Shown here: piece by piece, positions 42,934-51,141 of the stretch
Layout of the letters: each line of letters opens with the position of its first letter
How positions within the stretch are numbered: position 1 is the first letter of the stretch
DNA from: Streptomyces sp. CB02009
GTDB lineage: Bacteria > Actinomycetota > Actinomycetes > Streptomycetales > Streptomycetaceae
Length of the DNA: 64,000 nucleotides
NCBI RefSeq assembly: GCF_001905825.1
Contig: NZ_LIVV01000004.1
Location: 62,001-126,000 of the forward strand
Direction of reading: 5' to 3'
The notes under the pieces: generated by a model
Told to the model about the DNA's origin: nothing
The model's input: only the letters and a program-made list of their open reading frames with translations
The model's database searches: none
Program-made: the position numbers and the translations under genes

Positions 42934-44265
42934 CTACTTCAGCGGGAGCTTCTGCCACTTCGCGCTCAGAGCGATCGCCTTCAGCTGCTGCATCGTCAGC
43001 GCGGGCTCGGCGCGGGTGGCCGCCTCGTGCTGGGTGCCGGCGTTGAAGGCGGACACGACGACCCGGAAGCCCTCCGGGGTCATGGTGTCGGCGGTCCACC
43101 AGACGACGCCCTCGCCGCCCTTCTCGCCCGGCTGCTGGGTGAGCTTGACCCTGCGGCCGTCGGGGAGCGTGGTGACCTCGCCGCTGCCGAAGAGGTCGCC
43201 GGCCACGTCCGACATGTTCGGCTGGACGTTGATCTGGACGAGGCTCTTCCCCTTGCCGTCGTCGACGACCACGTAGGCGTACTGGCCTTCGCCGCCCTGG
43301 TCGGTGACCTTCAGGTCCTTGGGCAGGAGGGAGCGCAGGGTGGACCGGACGGCGTCTCCGCTCGGCTCCACGTGCCGCGGAGGCGTGTCCTGACCGTCCG
43401 GTCCACCCTTGCCGGTACCACTGCCCTGGCCGCCCGCGCCGCCGGACATGTCCACGTTCTGGGGCAGCTTCGCGGTCAGTCGGCGCCAGGCGGGGGCCGT
43501 GACGAGTTCCTTGAGCTGGGTGAGGGTGAAGGGCGGGTTCTCACGGCTGATCGGAGCGCCCTTCTCGGCGGCGGCGTTGTACTCGCTCGCGTCGATCAGG
43601 AAGCCGTCCTGCGTGAGCAGGACCGCACGCCACTGCTTGGTCTCCTCGCGCTTGTCCGGGTACTCGTACCCCTGGAGGATCATGATCCGGGATCCGTCCG
43701 CCTCCTTGCCCTCCACGCAGCGGTCGTAGGGGACGGCGACCTTGTCCGGGCAGGACACCTGGTCCTCGCCCGCCTCGCCGTTGCCTGCACGGAAGAGGCC
43801 GACGCTGACGGCGGCCTTGCCGTTCCCGTCGTCGAAGACGCCGGCGACGGACTGGCCCGTGCCGTCGAGGTCGTCGAACTGCCATGCCCCGTCCGGGGTG
43901 TTGGACTTGAGAGCGGCGGCGAGGTCCTTGACGGGAATCGTCGCCTCGCCCGGCTTCTGCCGGCCGGGGACCGGGTCGGTGGTGGCGGTGGGCCTGGGCG
44001 GCGCCGCCACGGAGCTGTTCGGCGCGTCGGCGCCGAGCGGCAGCAGCGAGCCGCCGTACGCACCGCCGACGCCGACGGCGACGAGCGCGAGGACGCCTCC
44101 GGTCATCGCGAGACGACGACGGAACAGGCGCCGCCTGCCGCGCCGGAGTCCGCCCTCGACCAGCTCGCGCCGGTCGTCGGCGGCGAAGCCGTCGCCGGTG
44201 CGGCGCAGGATCGCGCCGAGCTCGTCCTCGAACCCTTCGTGCTGGGGGCCTTCGTTCTGTGGCAT
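42934..44265 (-). CDS. ECF-sigma-linked membrane protein with internally duplicated domain
   Basis: This 443-residue protein has about 50 cytosolic residues (ELGAILRRTGDGFAADDR), a basic RRRLFRRR stretch, one transmembrane helix (GGVLALVAVGVGGAYGGSLL) and a long extracytoplasmic part. That part appears to hold two copies of one fold: DDGNGKAAVSV matches DDGKGKSLVQI, LLTQDGFLIDASEYNA matches TMTPEGFRVVVSAFNA, and FTLTQLKELVTAPAWRRL matches LTMQQLKAIALSAKWQKL. It follows an ECF sigma gene on the same strand. An anti-sigma or sensor role is inferred from context only. Confidence 0.75.
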   Translation of the reverse strand: MPQNEGPQHEGFEDELGAILRRTGDGFAADDRRELVEGGLRRGRRRLFRRRLAMTGGVLALVAVGVGGAYGGSLLPLGADAPNSSVAAPPRPTATTDPVPGRQKPGEATIPVKDLAAALKSNTPDGAWQFDDLDGTGQSVAGVFDDGNGKAAVSVGLFRAGNGEAGEDQVSCPDKVAVPYDRCVEGKEADGSRIMILQGYEYPDKREETKQWRAVLLTQDGFLIDASEYNAAAEKGAPISRENPPFTLTQLKELVTAPAWRRLTAKLPQNVDMSGGAGGQGSGTGKGGPDGQDTPPRHVEPSGDAVRSTLRSLLPKDLKVTDQGGEGQYAYVVVDDGKGKSLVQINVQPNMSDVAGDLFGSGEVTTLPDGRRVKLTQQPGEKGGEGVVWWTADTMTPEGFRVVVSAFNAGTQHEAATRAEPALTMQQLKAIALSAKWQKLPLK

Positions 44266-44293
44266 GTCGAATTCACCGTCTCCGGTCAGTGGC

Positions 44294-44332
44294 GGGGGGA
44301 CGCCTGGGGTGGCGGGGGGGGGAAGCCTGGGG
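44294..44332 (+). other. G-quadruplex-type motif
   Basis: Four G-runs (6, 4, 9 and 4 Gs) separated by loops of 6, 4 and 6 bases lie between the ECF sigma gene and its downstream membrane gene. On the minus-strand transcript this stretch is C-rich. Confidence 0.6.
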
Positions 44333-44453
44333 CGGCGGAGGGAGCGTGGGTGGAAGTCCCGTGGGACGGAAGCCCCTCGGGAGGAGAGCCCCGCGGGGGC
44401 GGGGCCGGGGCCGGCGGGGGTCGGGCGGCCGGCGGGGTCGGGGCGGTCGGCGG

Positions 44454-44963
44454 TCAGCGCGCGGCGAACTCGGTGATGCTGCCGCCGAGTCGTTCACGCA
44501 GCTTCGCGAGGGCGCGTACGGAGCGGGTCCGTACCGCGGCGGAGCTGACGTGCAGGGCGTCGGCGGTCTCCTCGATGCTGCGGTCCTCCCAGTACCGCAG
44601 CACCACGACCGCCCGGTCCTTGGGTGCGAGCCCGGCCAGCGCGTCGAGGAGCGCGATCCGCAGCGCCGGGTCCTCGCCGTTGTCGGGAGCCCGGTCGGGG
44701 AGCTCGCCGAGGGGACGCTCGGTGGCCGACCTGCGCCGCTGGTGGCTGAGGAACGTGCGGACGAGCACGGTCTGGGCGTACGCGGCGGGGTTCCCTATCC
44801 GGGCGATGCGGCCCCACAGGGCGTACATCCTGCCGAGTGTCTCCTGGGTGAGGTCCTCGGCGAGGTGGGTGTCCCCGCTGGTCAGCAGGCATGCCGAGCG
44901 GAACAGCGGGCCCGTGCGTGCGGCGGCGAACTCCAGGAACTCGTCCGCGCGGGACTTTCTCAT
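44454..44963 (-). CDS. ECF sigma factor (SigE-family type)
   Basis: This 169-residue sigma factor has region 2 (FLEFAAARTGPLFRSACLLTSGDTHLAEDLTQETLGRMYALW) and region 4 (LAGLAPKDRAVVVLRYWEDRSIEETADAL, then VSSAAVRTRSVRALAKLR). ATG 44963 follows AAAGGAGGGG and is preferred over an ATG eight codons upstream. A membrane protein follows on the same strand after 188 bp that include a G-rich motif, so coupling is not tight. The inducing signal is unknown. Confidence 0.92.
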   Translation of the reverse strand: MRKSRADEFLEFAAARTGPLFRSACLLTSGDTHLAEDLTQETLGRMYALWGRIARIGNPAAYAQTVLVRTFLSHQRRRSATERPLGELPDRAPDNGEDPALRIALLDALAGLAPKDRAVVVLRYWEDRSIEETADALHVSSAAVRTRSVRALAKLRERLGGSITEFAAR

Positions 44964-45114
44964 GCCCCTCCTTTCCCTCGCGGTCACGTGGCGTGGTCGC
45001 CGTACACCTCATTGACGCGACGGGGAGGGGCGAATGTTTCAGCGACTTCGAGGGAATCTGGCGGCGTCTTCGCCGAGTACGTCCAAAAGGGCGGAAAAGG
45101 GGTAATCCTGGAGT

Positions 45115-45495
45115 ATGAACACTCTCAGCGCAGCCCAGACCCTGGCCGCGGGAGTCTGGCAGTCAGGCCTCGGACAGGTGCTCGGCGGCATCGTCCTCGT
45201 AGCCGTACTGATCGCGGCGTTCTGGCTGGGCACCCGGATCCGCAACCGCGAATCCAGTCCTCCCAAGCCGGACGAGCAGCCCCACCGGCCGGACGACGGC
45301 AGCCTGCCGGGCGAGACGTCCGGATACCGCAGGCCCACCGAGATGCCGCAGACGGACGGCGAACACCGGCTCATGCCCTACCAGCTCAAGGACGGCTCCG
45401 AAGCGTCGCCCGACCCGCCGACCGAGGAGAAACGCAAGTGGGGCGGGATCTCCAGCGGAGGCTTCGGCAGCGGCGGCACGGGCCACGGCGACTGA
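45115..45495 (+). CDS. DUF6479-like single-pass membrane protein
   Basis: This 126-residue protein has one transmembrane helix near the N-terminus (GQVLGGIVLVAVLIAAFWLGTRI) and a hydrophilic tail ending in GGISSGGFGSGGTGHGD. This architecture resembles small actinobacterial DUF6479 proteins; the function is unknown. GGAG immediately precedes ATG 45115 but at very short spacing, so the start is not certain. It diverges from the ECF sigma gene. Confidence 0.75.
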   Translation: MNTLSAAQTLAAGVWQSGLGQVLGGIVLVAVLIAAFWLGTRIRNRESSPPKPDEQPHRPDDGSLPGETSGYRRPTEMPQTDGEHRLMPYQLKDGSEASPDPPTEEKRKWGGISSGGFGSGGTGHGD

Positions 45496-45525
45496 CCCCC
45501 TCCCGCCCGACGGAGGCCGTGCCCC

Positions 45526-46503
45526 GTGGATGAGAACGCTGTCCCCGCAACGCTCCCGGGAGCTCTCCCGGGAGCTCTCCCCGCAACTCCCTTCGAGGAG
45601 CTCCGACCCCGCCTGCGGGCCGTCGCGTACCGCCTCCTCGGCACCTCGGAGGAGGCGGTCGAGGCGGTGGAGGACGTCCGGAGGACCTGGCCGGCCCGGC
45701 GCCCGCCGATCGCCCCGGGCCCGGTTCCGGCCCCGTACGACCCCACCGACGCCGTCGCCCGCGCCTGCCTGGACCGGCTCCGCTCCCGCGAGACCCACCG
45801 CGAACACCCCTGGGACCCGTGGGACCCCTGGGCCTCTGGCCTGCCGAACCACCGGAGCGAGCCCGAGCAGAACCACCGGAGCGGGGCCGAGGAGAACCAC
45901 CGGAGCGGGCCCGAGGACGACCCCCGGAGCGAGCCCGGGGAGAACCACCGGAGCGGCCCCGAACCACCGCCCCCGTCGACGGCCCTCGACGGACTGACGC
46001 CGCCCGAACGGCTCGCGTACGTCCTGCACGACGAGTTCTCCGTCCCGTACGAGCGGATCGCCCCGGTCCTGGAACGCACCCCCGCCGCCACCCGCCAGCT
46101 CGCGGGCCGCGCCCGCTACCGGCTGCGGGAGGCCGAGGAGATGCCGGAGGCGGACCTGCCGCGCCAGCGGGACGTCGTCGCCGCCTTCCTGGCGGCCGCG
46201 CGGAGCGGAGACGCCGCCGCCGTGCGCGCGCTCCTCGACCCCGACGTGGTGCTGCGGGCCGACGCCGCGGCGGAGCGGACCGGGGTGACGGCCGCACACG
46301 GGCCCGGGGCGGTCGCCGAGGCGCTCGCCCACCGGGCGAGCGCGGCCCGAAAAGCCCTGGTGGACGGGGCGGCGGGGCTGGCCTGGCCGGCCGAGGGCGA
46401 CCCCGTGCTCGTGTTCGCCTTCACCGTCCTGGAGAACCGGATCACGGCGATCGACGCCCTGGCGGACGCGGACCACCTGGGCCGCCTGAGGCTCCAGCTC
46501 TGA
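45526..46503 (+). CDS. SigJ-like ECF sigma factor with C-terminal SnoaL-type domain
   Basis: This 325-residue protein has the SigJ/ECF41-type layout: region 2-like start (LRPRLRAVAYRLLGTSEEAVEAVEDV), region 4 (GLTPPERLAYVLHDEFSVPYERIAPVLERTPAATRQLAGRARYRLRE) and a SnoaL/NTF2-like C-terminal domain (RQRDVVAAFLAAARSGDAAAV, ending DHLGRLRLQL). Region 2 lacks the expected DAEDVVQE-type stretch, and a repeat-encoded linker (NHRSGPEE-type units) separates the two regions. GTG 45526 follows GGAGG. The altered region 2 may weaken promoter recognition. Confidence 0.82.
   Translation: MDENAVPATLPGALPGALPATPFEELRPRLRAVAYRLLGTSEEAVEAVEDVRRTWPARRPPIAPGPVPAPYDPTDAVARACLDRLRSRETHREHPWDPWDPWASGLPNHRSEPEQNHRSGAEENHRSGPEDDPRSEPGENHRSGPEPPPPSTALDGLTPPERLAYVLHDEFSVPYERIAPVLERTPAATRQLAGRARYRLREAEEMPEADLPRQRDVVAAFLAAARSGDAAAVRALLDPDVVLRADAAAERTGVTAAHGPGAVAEALAHRASAARKALVDGAAGLAWPAEGDPVLVFAFTVLENRITAIDALADADHLGRLRLQL
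45847..45966. repeat. 24-bp tandem repeat, five units
   Basis: Five in-frame 24-bp units starting AACCACCGGAGCG encode NHRSEPEQ, NHRSGAEE, NHRSGPED, DPRSEPGE and NHRSGPEP within the SigJ-like linker. Confidence 0.92.
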
Positions 46504-46622
46504 GCCCCCACCGCACTCCGGCCGCCCTCGCGGGCCCGCGGGACATCAGCCCGTGACCCCCGGCCGGCCACCACGGGCCCCGGGACGCCACCGCTGCACT
46601 GCCACCGGCCGCTCCCCCCGGG

Positions 46623-47321
46623 TCACTCGCCGCCGAGGACGCGCCCCGCGCGGGACGCCACATGGGGCGGCGGTACGACGTCGGCGGGCAGCACGGGATC
46701 GGTGACCGGCTCGCCGAAGGTCGTGACCACGGGCAGCACCCCGGCCCACAGCCCGAGCGCCGCGTCCTCGGAATCGCCGTCGTCCGGCGGGCCGCCGCGG
46801 GTCTTCACGGAGGCCTCGGTCAGGTCGAGGGCGAGCACGGCGGTCGCCGCGAGTTCCTTGCGGCTGGGCTGCCGCACGTACTCCCACTGCCCCGGGGAGC
46901 TCTGCTCGGTGAGCGCCCGCAGGCCCCGCAGCTTCTCGTCCGGGTCGGTCACGAGGCGCGGGACGCCGTAGATCATCGCGCAGCGGTAGTTCACCCCGTG
47001 CTCGAAGACGGAACGGGCCAGGACCAGTCCGTCGACGTGGGTGACGGTGACGCAGACAGTGGCGTCGGGCGCCTGCACGAGGCTGCGGCTAGCGACGGAC
47101 CCGTGCAGGTACAGCTGGTCGCCCTCGACGCCGTACGCGGTGGGCACCACCATCGTCGTCCCGTCGACGGGGACGCCGAGATGGCAGAGGAAGCCGGCCG
47201 CGAGCACGGCGTCCAGATCGGCCCGCCGATGGCTGCCCTTCTCCCGCATCCGCCGCAACCGGGTCCGCTCGGTGACGGGCAGCGCCTCGTCCCCACCGGC
47301 CGTGTCCGTTCCGCCGCTCAT
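46623..47321 (-). CDS. Pyridoxamine 5'-phosphate oxidase-like flavin-binding protein
   Basis: This 232-residue protein has the split-barrel FMN-binding fold. VLAAGFLCHLGVPVDGTTMVVPTAYGVEGDQLYLHGSVASR corresponds to the N-terminal barrel of nitroreductase-like/PNPOx-like proteins, with SVFEHGVNYRCAMIYGVPRLV completing it. True pyridoxamine oxidase residues are not obvious, so the substrate is open. ATG 47321 follows a GGGGGAA site. It lies between the SigJ-like gene and tRNA-Thr and converges on the former. Confidence 0.85.
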   Translation of the reverse strand: MSGGTDTAGGDEALPVTERTRLRRMREKGSHRRADLDAVLAAGFLCHLGVPVDGTTMVVPTAYGVEGDQLYLHGSVASRSLVQAPDATVCVTVTHVDGLVLARSVFEHGVNYRCAMIYGVPRLVTDPDEKLRGLRALTEQSSPGQWEYVRQPSRKELAATAVLALDLTEASVKTRGGPPDDGDSEDAALGLWAGVLPVVTTFGEPVTDPVLPADVVPPPHVASRAGRVLGGE

Positions 47322-47479
47322 GCTTCCCCCCGAGTACCTCGCCCGACGCAAAGGATCTTCCGGAGTTCTACGGCCTCCGGCCCCCGCCCCGCCACCCCCG
47401 CCCACCTGTCGGAACGGACGGCGCCCGGCGGATCCGGGGCGCGGCCGGGCCGCCCTCCCAAGACCCCCGTCCGGGCATG

Positions 47480-47516
47480 AAAAAGCCCCAGGTCACGGCG
47501 AGTGAGTCCTGGGGCT
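47480..47516 (-). terminator. tRNA-Thr terminator
   Basis: On the minus strand a nine-bp stem (AGCCCCAGG / CCTGGGGCT) is followed by TTTTT. This is the most canonical intrinsic terminator in the window. Confidence 0.88.
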
Positions 47517-47522
47517 GATCCG

Positions 47523-47596
47523 AGCCGCCTTCGGGATTCGAACCCGAGACCTACGCATTACGAGTGCGTTGCTCTGGCCAACTGAGCTAAGGCGGC
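47523..47596 (-). tRNA. tRNA-Thr (anticodon CGT)
   Basis: The 74-nt cloverleaf has a seven-bp acceptor stem (GCCGCCT / AGGCGGC) and a D-arm with AGCTCAGTTGG. The anticodon stem ACGCA/TGCGT has loop CTCGTAA with anticodon CGT at 47560-47562, and the T-arm contains GGTTCGAATCC. It decodes ACG. CCA is not encoded. Confidence 0.97.
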
Positions 47597-47681
47597 ACGC
47601 CGTCCGAACCCATGGTGGGTGCAGCAGCGACGCCAAGTCTACACAGTTTCCGGGAGTGCTCCGACCACCCCCGGAAAGGGC

Positions 47682-49244
47682 CTATGAGCAGCGCTTTCCT
47701 TCGGCGGGAGGGGTGCCGTCGAGGAGGTAGGTGTTGATCGCCGTGTCGACGCAGTCGCTGCCCCGGCCGTACGCGGTGTGGCCGTCGCCCTCGTAGGTGA
47801 GGAGGGTGCCGGAGGACAGCTGGCCGGCCAGGGACCGGGCCCACTTGTACGGGGTGGCCGGGTCTCGGGTGGTGCCGACGACCAGGATCGGGGCGGCGCC
47901 CTCGGCGGTGATCCGGTGCGGGCCGCCGGTGGGCGGGGTCGGCCAGGAGGTGCAGTTGAGGGCCGCCCAGGCGAGGCCCCTGCCGAAGACCGGGGAGGCC
48001 TTCTCGAAGGACGGGACTGCCTTCGCCGCGTCGGCGGGGCCCCGGTAGGCGGCCGGCAGGTCGAGGCAGTTCACGGCCGCGTTGGCGAACATCAGGTTGG
48101 CGTACGTGCCGTCCGCCTCCCGCTCGTAGTAGCTGTCGGCCAGCGCCAGGAGGCCCGAGCCCTCGCCGCCGATCGCCTGCGTGAGGGCCTCCCGCAGCTG
48201 GGGCCAGGCGCCCTCGTCGTACATCGCCGCGATCACGCCCGTGGTGGCGAGGGACTCGCCGAGCGCCCGGCTCTCGCCGGTGGGCACCGGCTTCGCGTCC
48301 ACGTCGCGGAAGAACTTCTTCAGCGCCTCGCCCGCCGCCTCGACCGACCCCGTGCCCAGCGGGCAGTCCGGCTTGGTCACGCAGTCCGCGGCGAAGGCCC
48401 GGAACGAGGTCTCGAAGCCGGCGGTCTGGTCGCGGTTGAGGTCGATCGCCGGCAGCGACGGGTCCATCGCCCCGTCGAGGACGAGGCGGCCCACCCGGTC
48501 CGGGAACAGCTCGGCGTACGTGGCACCGAGGAACGTGCCGTACGAGGCCCCCACGTAGGTGAGCTTCTCGTCGCCGAGCACCGCCCGCAGGATGTCCATG
48601 TCACGGGCGGTCTCGACCGTGGAGACGTGCGGCAGGATCTCCCGCGACTTCTTCGCGCAGCCCGCCGAGAAGTCCTTGAAGGCGGCGCTCAGCGCGTTGA
48701 CCTCAGCGGCGTCGTCGGGGGTCTGGTCGACCTGCGTGAACCTGTCCATCTGGGGGCCCGTCAGACACTCGACCGGTTCACTGCGCGCGACTCCGCGCGG
48801 GTCGACGGCCACCATGTCGTAGCGGGCGCGGACGGGTGCGGGGTAGCCGACGCCCGCGTACCCCTGGAGGTAGCCGACGGCGGAGCCGCCGGGGCCGCCC
48901 GGGTTGACCAGGAGCGAACCGAGCCGCTTGCCGGGGCCGGTCGCCCCGACCCGCGAGACCGCCAGGTCGATCTGCTCCCCGTCCGGCTTCGCGTAGTCCA
49001 GCGGGGCCCGCAGGGTCGCGCACTGGAAGCCCGTGACACCGCAGTCGCGCCAGGTCAGCTTCTGCCCGTAGAACTTCTTCAGCGCCGCGGACGAGGCGGC
49101 GGGCGACGAGGACGGCGAGGCCTGCCGCGCGGCCGCCGTGGTGCGGGACGCCGCCGCGTCGCTTCCGCCCGAGCAGCCGGAGAGGATCAGTCCGGCGGCC
49201 GCGAGGGCCGTGGCGGACGTACGGAGCAAGCGCCTGGAGTCCAT
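47682..49244 (-). CDS. Secreted alpha/beta-hydrolase (tripeptidyl aminopeptidase family)
   Basis: This 520-residue exported hydrolase starts with a lipoprotein-type signal (TALAAAGLILSGC) and a Ser/Ala linker. The catalytic nucleophile is Ser234 in GASYGT, the oxyanion region is LLVNPGGPGGS, the acid lies in TTRDPATP and the histidine in GDGHTAY. The architecture matches Streptomyces tripeptidyl aminopeptidases and SlpD/SlpE-like proteases, which clip N-terminal peptides outside the cell. Its promoter region contains a 19-bp minisatellite. Confidence 0.92.
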   Translation of the reverse strand: MDSRRLLRTSATALAAAGLILSGCSGGSDAAASRTTAAARQASPSSSPAASSAALKKFYGQKLTWRDCGVTGFQCATLRAPLDYAKPDGEQIDLAVSRVGATGPGKRLGSLLVNPGGPGGSAVGYLQGYAGVGYPAPVRARYDMVAVDPRGVARSEPVECLTGPQMDRFTQVDQTPDDAAEVNALSAAFKDFSAGCAKKSREILPHVSTVETARDMDILRAVLGDEKLTYVGASYGTFLGATYAELFPDRVGRLVLDGAMDPSLPAIDLNRDQTAGFETSFRAFAADCVTKPDCPLGTGSVEAAGEALKKFFRDVDAKPVPTGESRALGESLATTGVIAAMYDEGAWPQLREALTQAIGGEGSGLLALADSYYEREADGTYANLMFANAAVNCLDLPAAYRGPADAAKAVPSFEKASPVFGRGLAWAALNCTSWPTPPTGGPHRITAEGAAPILVVGTTRDPATPYKWARSLAGQLSSGTLLTYEGDGHTAYGRGSDCVDTAINTYLLDGTPPAEGKRCS

Positions 49245-49330
49245 TCCCGGAGCGTATCCGGAGCGGTACGCACCGTGTCCAATCGGACTCCGCGCCCCGG
49301 CCTGTCGACCACGTCCGGCACCGGGCCGAC

Positions 49331-49461
49331 GGCTCGTCCCCGGACCGCCGGCTCGTCCCCGGACCGCCTCGCCTCCGGGCCGCCGGCTCGCCTCCGGACC
49401 GGTTCGTCTCCGGACCGCCGGCTCGTCTCCGGCCTCCGGACCGGCTCGTCTCCGGAACCGC
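49331..49461. repeat. About 19-bp minisatellite upstream of the hydrolase gene
   Basis: Around seven variable copies of GGCTCGTCCCCGGACCGCC (first two perfect, at 49331-49349 and 49350-49368) fill the gap between holB and the hydrolase gene. Confidence 0.88.
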
Positions 49462-50664
49462 CTAGTCCCGCAGCGCCAAGGTCATCGCCTCCATCGCGAG
49501 CAGCGGCGCCACCTGCCGTTCGAGGGCCTCGCGGCAGGCCAGGACGGCCTCGATGCGGCGCAGGGTGCGCTCCGGCGTGGTGTCGTGGGCGATCCGCTCG
49601 ATCGCGTCCCGCACGTCCGTGTTGGCGAGGGCCGTGCGCGAGCGGAGCTGGAGCGCCAGGACATCGCGGTAGAAGCCGGTGAGTTCGGTGAGAGCGAGGT
49701 CCAGGCTGTCGATCTGCGTCCGCTTCTTGCGCCGCTTCTGGTCCGCTTCCAGGTCCTTCATCACACCGGCCGTGCCGCGCGGCAGCCGCCCGCCGGGGCC
49801 CACGCCGAGAGCGGCCTTCAGCTCCTCGGTCTCCCGGGCGTCGGTCTCCTCCGCCACCTGGTTGGCGTCCTCCGTCGCCGTGTCGATCAGCTCCTGGGCG
49901 GCCTTGAGGCAACCGCCGACGTCGTGGACCCGCAGGGGCACCTTGAGGACGGCGGCCCTGCGCGCTCGGGCCCGCTCGTCGGTGGCGAGCCGCCGGGCCC
50001 GGTCGATGTGGCCCTGGGTGGCCCGGGCGGCGGCGTGGGCCGTCTCCGGTTCGATGCCGTCACGCCGTACGAGCACGTCGGCGACGGCCTCCACCGGGGG
50101 CGTCCGGAGGTTCAGGTGGCGGCACCGGGAGCGGATCGTGGGCAGCACGTCCTCGATCGAGGGCGCGCAGAGCAGCCAGACGGTGCGCGGAGCGGGTTCC
50201 TCCACGGCCTTCAGGACCGCGTTGGCCGACTTCTCGTTCAACCGCTCGGCGTCTGCCACGAGGATGACCTGCCAGCGGCCGTTCGCGGGCGCGGTGTACG
50301 ACTTGCGGACGGTGTCGCGCATGTCCTCGACCCTGACCACGGCACCGACGGCGGCGACCGTGGTGATGTCGGCGTGGGTGCCGACCAGGGCCGTGTGGCA
50401 GCCGGTGCAGAACCCGCAGCCCGGCGCCCCGCCGAGCGCCCGGTCGGGGCTCACGCACTGCAGCGCGGCGGCGAACGCCCGCGCGGCGGTCTCCACTCCG
50501 GACCCCGGCGGGCCGGTGAACAGCCAGGCGTGGGTCATCGTCGAGGCCTCGGGGTCGGGCTCCCCGGCGGCATGGGCGGTCACGAGCGCGTCGGCGTCCC
50601 GCGCGGCCGCGGCGAGCTGCTCCTCGACCTTCGCCTGTCCGACCAGGTCGTCCCATACGGCCAT
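49462..50664 (-). CDS. holB: DNA polymerase III delta' subunit
   Basis: HolB is a clamp-loader AAA+ subunit. In 400 residues it shows the Walker A-like TGPPGSGVETAA, a zinc-binding CGFCTGC cluster, VADAERLNEKSANAVLKAVEEPAPRTVWLL (Walker B and sensor 1) and SRCRHLNLR. The Walker A lysine is replaced (GSGVET), consistent with delta' subunits that do not hydrolyse ATP. It is followed by the hydrolase gene after 217 bp. Confidence 0.93.
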   Translation of the reverse strand: MAVWDDLVGQAKVEEQLAAAARDADALVTAHAAGEPDPEASTMTHAWLFTGPPGSGVETAARAFAAALQCVSPDRALGGAPGCGFCTGCHTALVGTHADITTVAAVGAVVRVEDMRDTVRKSYTAPANGRWQVILVADAERLNEKSANAVLKAVEEPAPRTVWLLCAPSIEDVLPTIRSRCRHLNLRTPPVEAVADVLVRRDGIEPETAHAAARATQGHIDRARRLATDERARARRAAVLKVPLRVHDVGGCLKAAQELIDTATEDANQVAEETDARETEELKAALGVGPGGRLPRGTAGVMKDLEADQKRRKKRTQIDSLDLALTELTGFYRDVLALQLRSRTALANTDVRDAIERIAHDTTPERTLRRIEAVLACREALERQVAPLLAMEAMTLALRD

Positions 50665-50775
50665 GTCTGCCCCTCCTCAGGTACGCCCTCCATTGTGGGG
50701 CAGTCCTCTGACAGCACCCGCCGCGCGACGGGGCGGGCGGCGGCGCGACGGGGCGGGCCTCCCTGTCGCGACGGG

Positions 50776-50949
50776 TCACGCCTCCCTGTCGCGGCGGGTC
50801 AGCCACAGGCCGGCGGCGGAGCCGAGCAGGACCGTGCCGGTGGCGACGCTCGCCGCCACGTGGGCGGCGCCGGTCAGGTCGGCGACGGTGTTGACGTAGG
50901 CGTTGCCGAGGACGCTCGCCGTGAGCAGCAGCCAGAACAGGACACGCAT
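50776..50949 (-). CDS. Small membrane protein (57 aa)
   Basis: Two hydrophobic helices (MRVLFWLLLTASVLGNAYVN and VAASVATGTVLLGSAAGLWL) are joined by TVADLTGAAH, and the protein ends in TRRDREA. ATG 50949 follows GGAG. It resembles small predicted membrane proteins of actinobacteria; no function is known. It lies between holB and the two-component system and diverges from the latter. Confidence 0.7.
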   Translation of the reverse strand: MRVLFWLLLTASVLGNAYVNTVADLTGAAHVAASVATGTVLLGSAAGLWLTRRDREA

Positions 50950-51141
50950 CGGATCTCCAGGGAGGAAAGAGGAGCAGACAGGATCGATCAAAGGTGCGTG
51001 GAGGGGGCTCGGAAGCGGCCGGGTCCCTCCGCATTCGATCTTCGTTGTCCCGGCCCGCCCGCACAGCGGAGCCCGCCCCCGGACCGATGGTGGTGCCTGC
51101 TCCACCGCACCTCTCGGGTCCGCCCGCATAACCTGGCGGGT

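Noticed and set aside
45040..45075. A SigR-type promoter resemblance (GGGAAT ... GTA) upstream of the DUF6479 gene
   Set aside because: The spacing and -10 half do not match well enough to call it.
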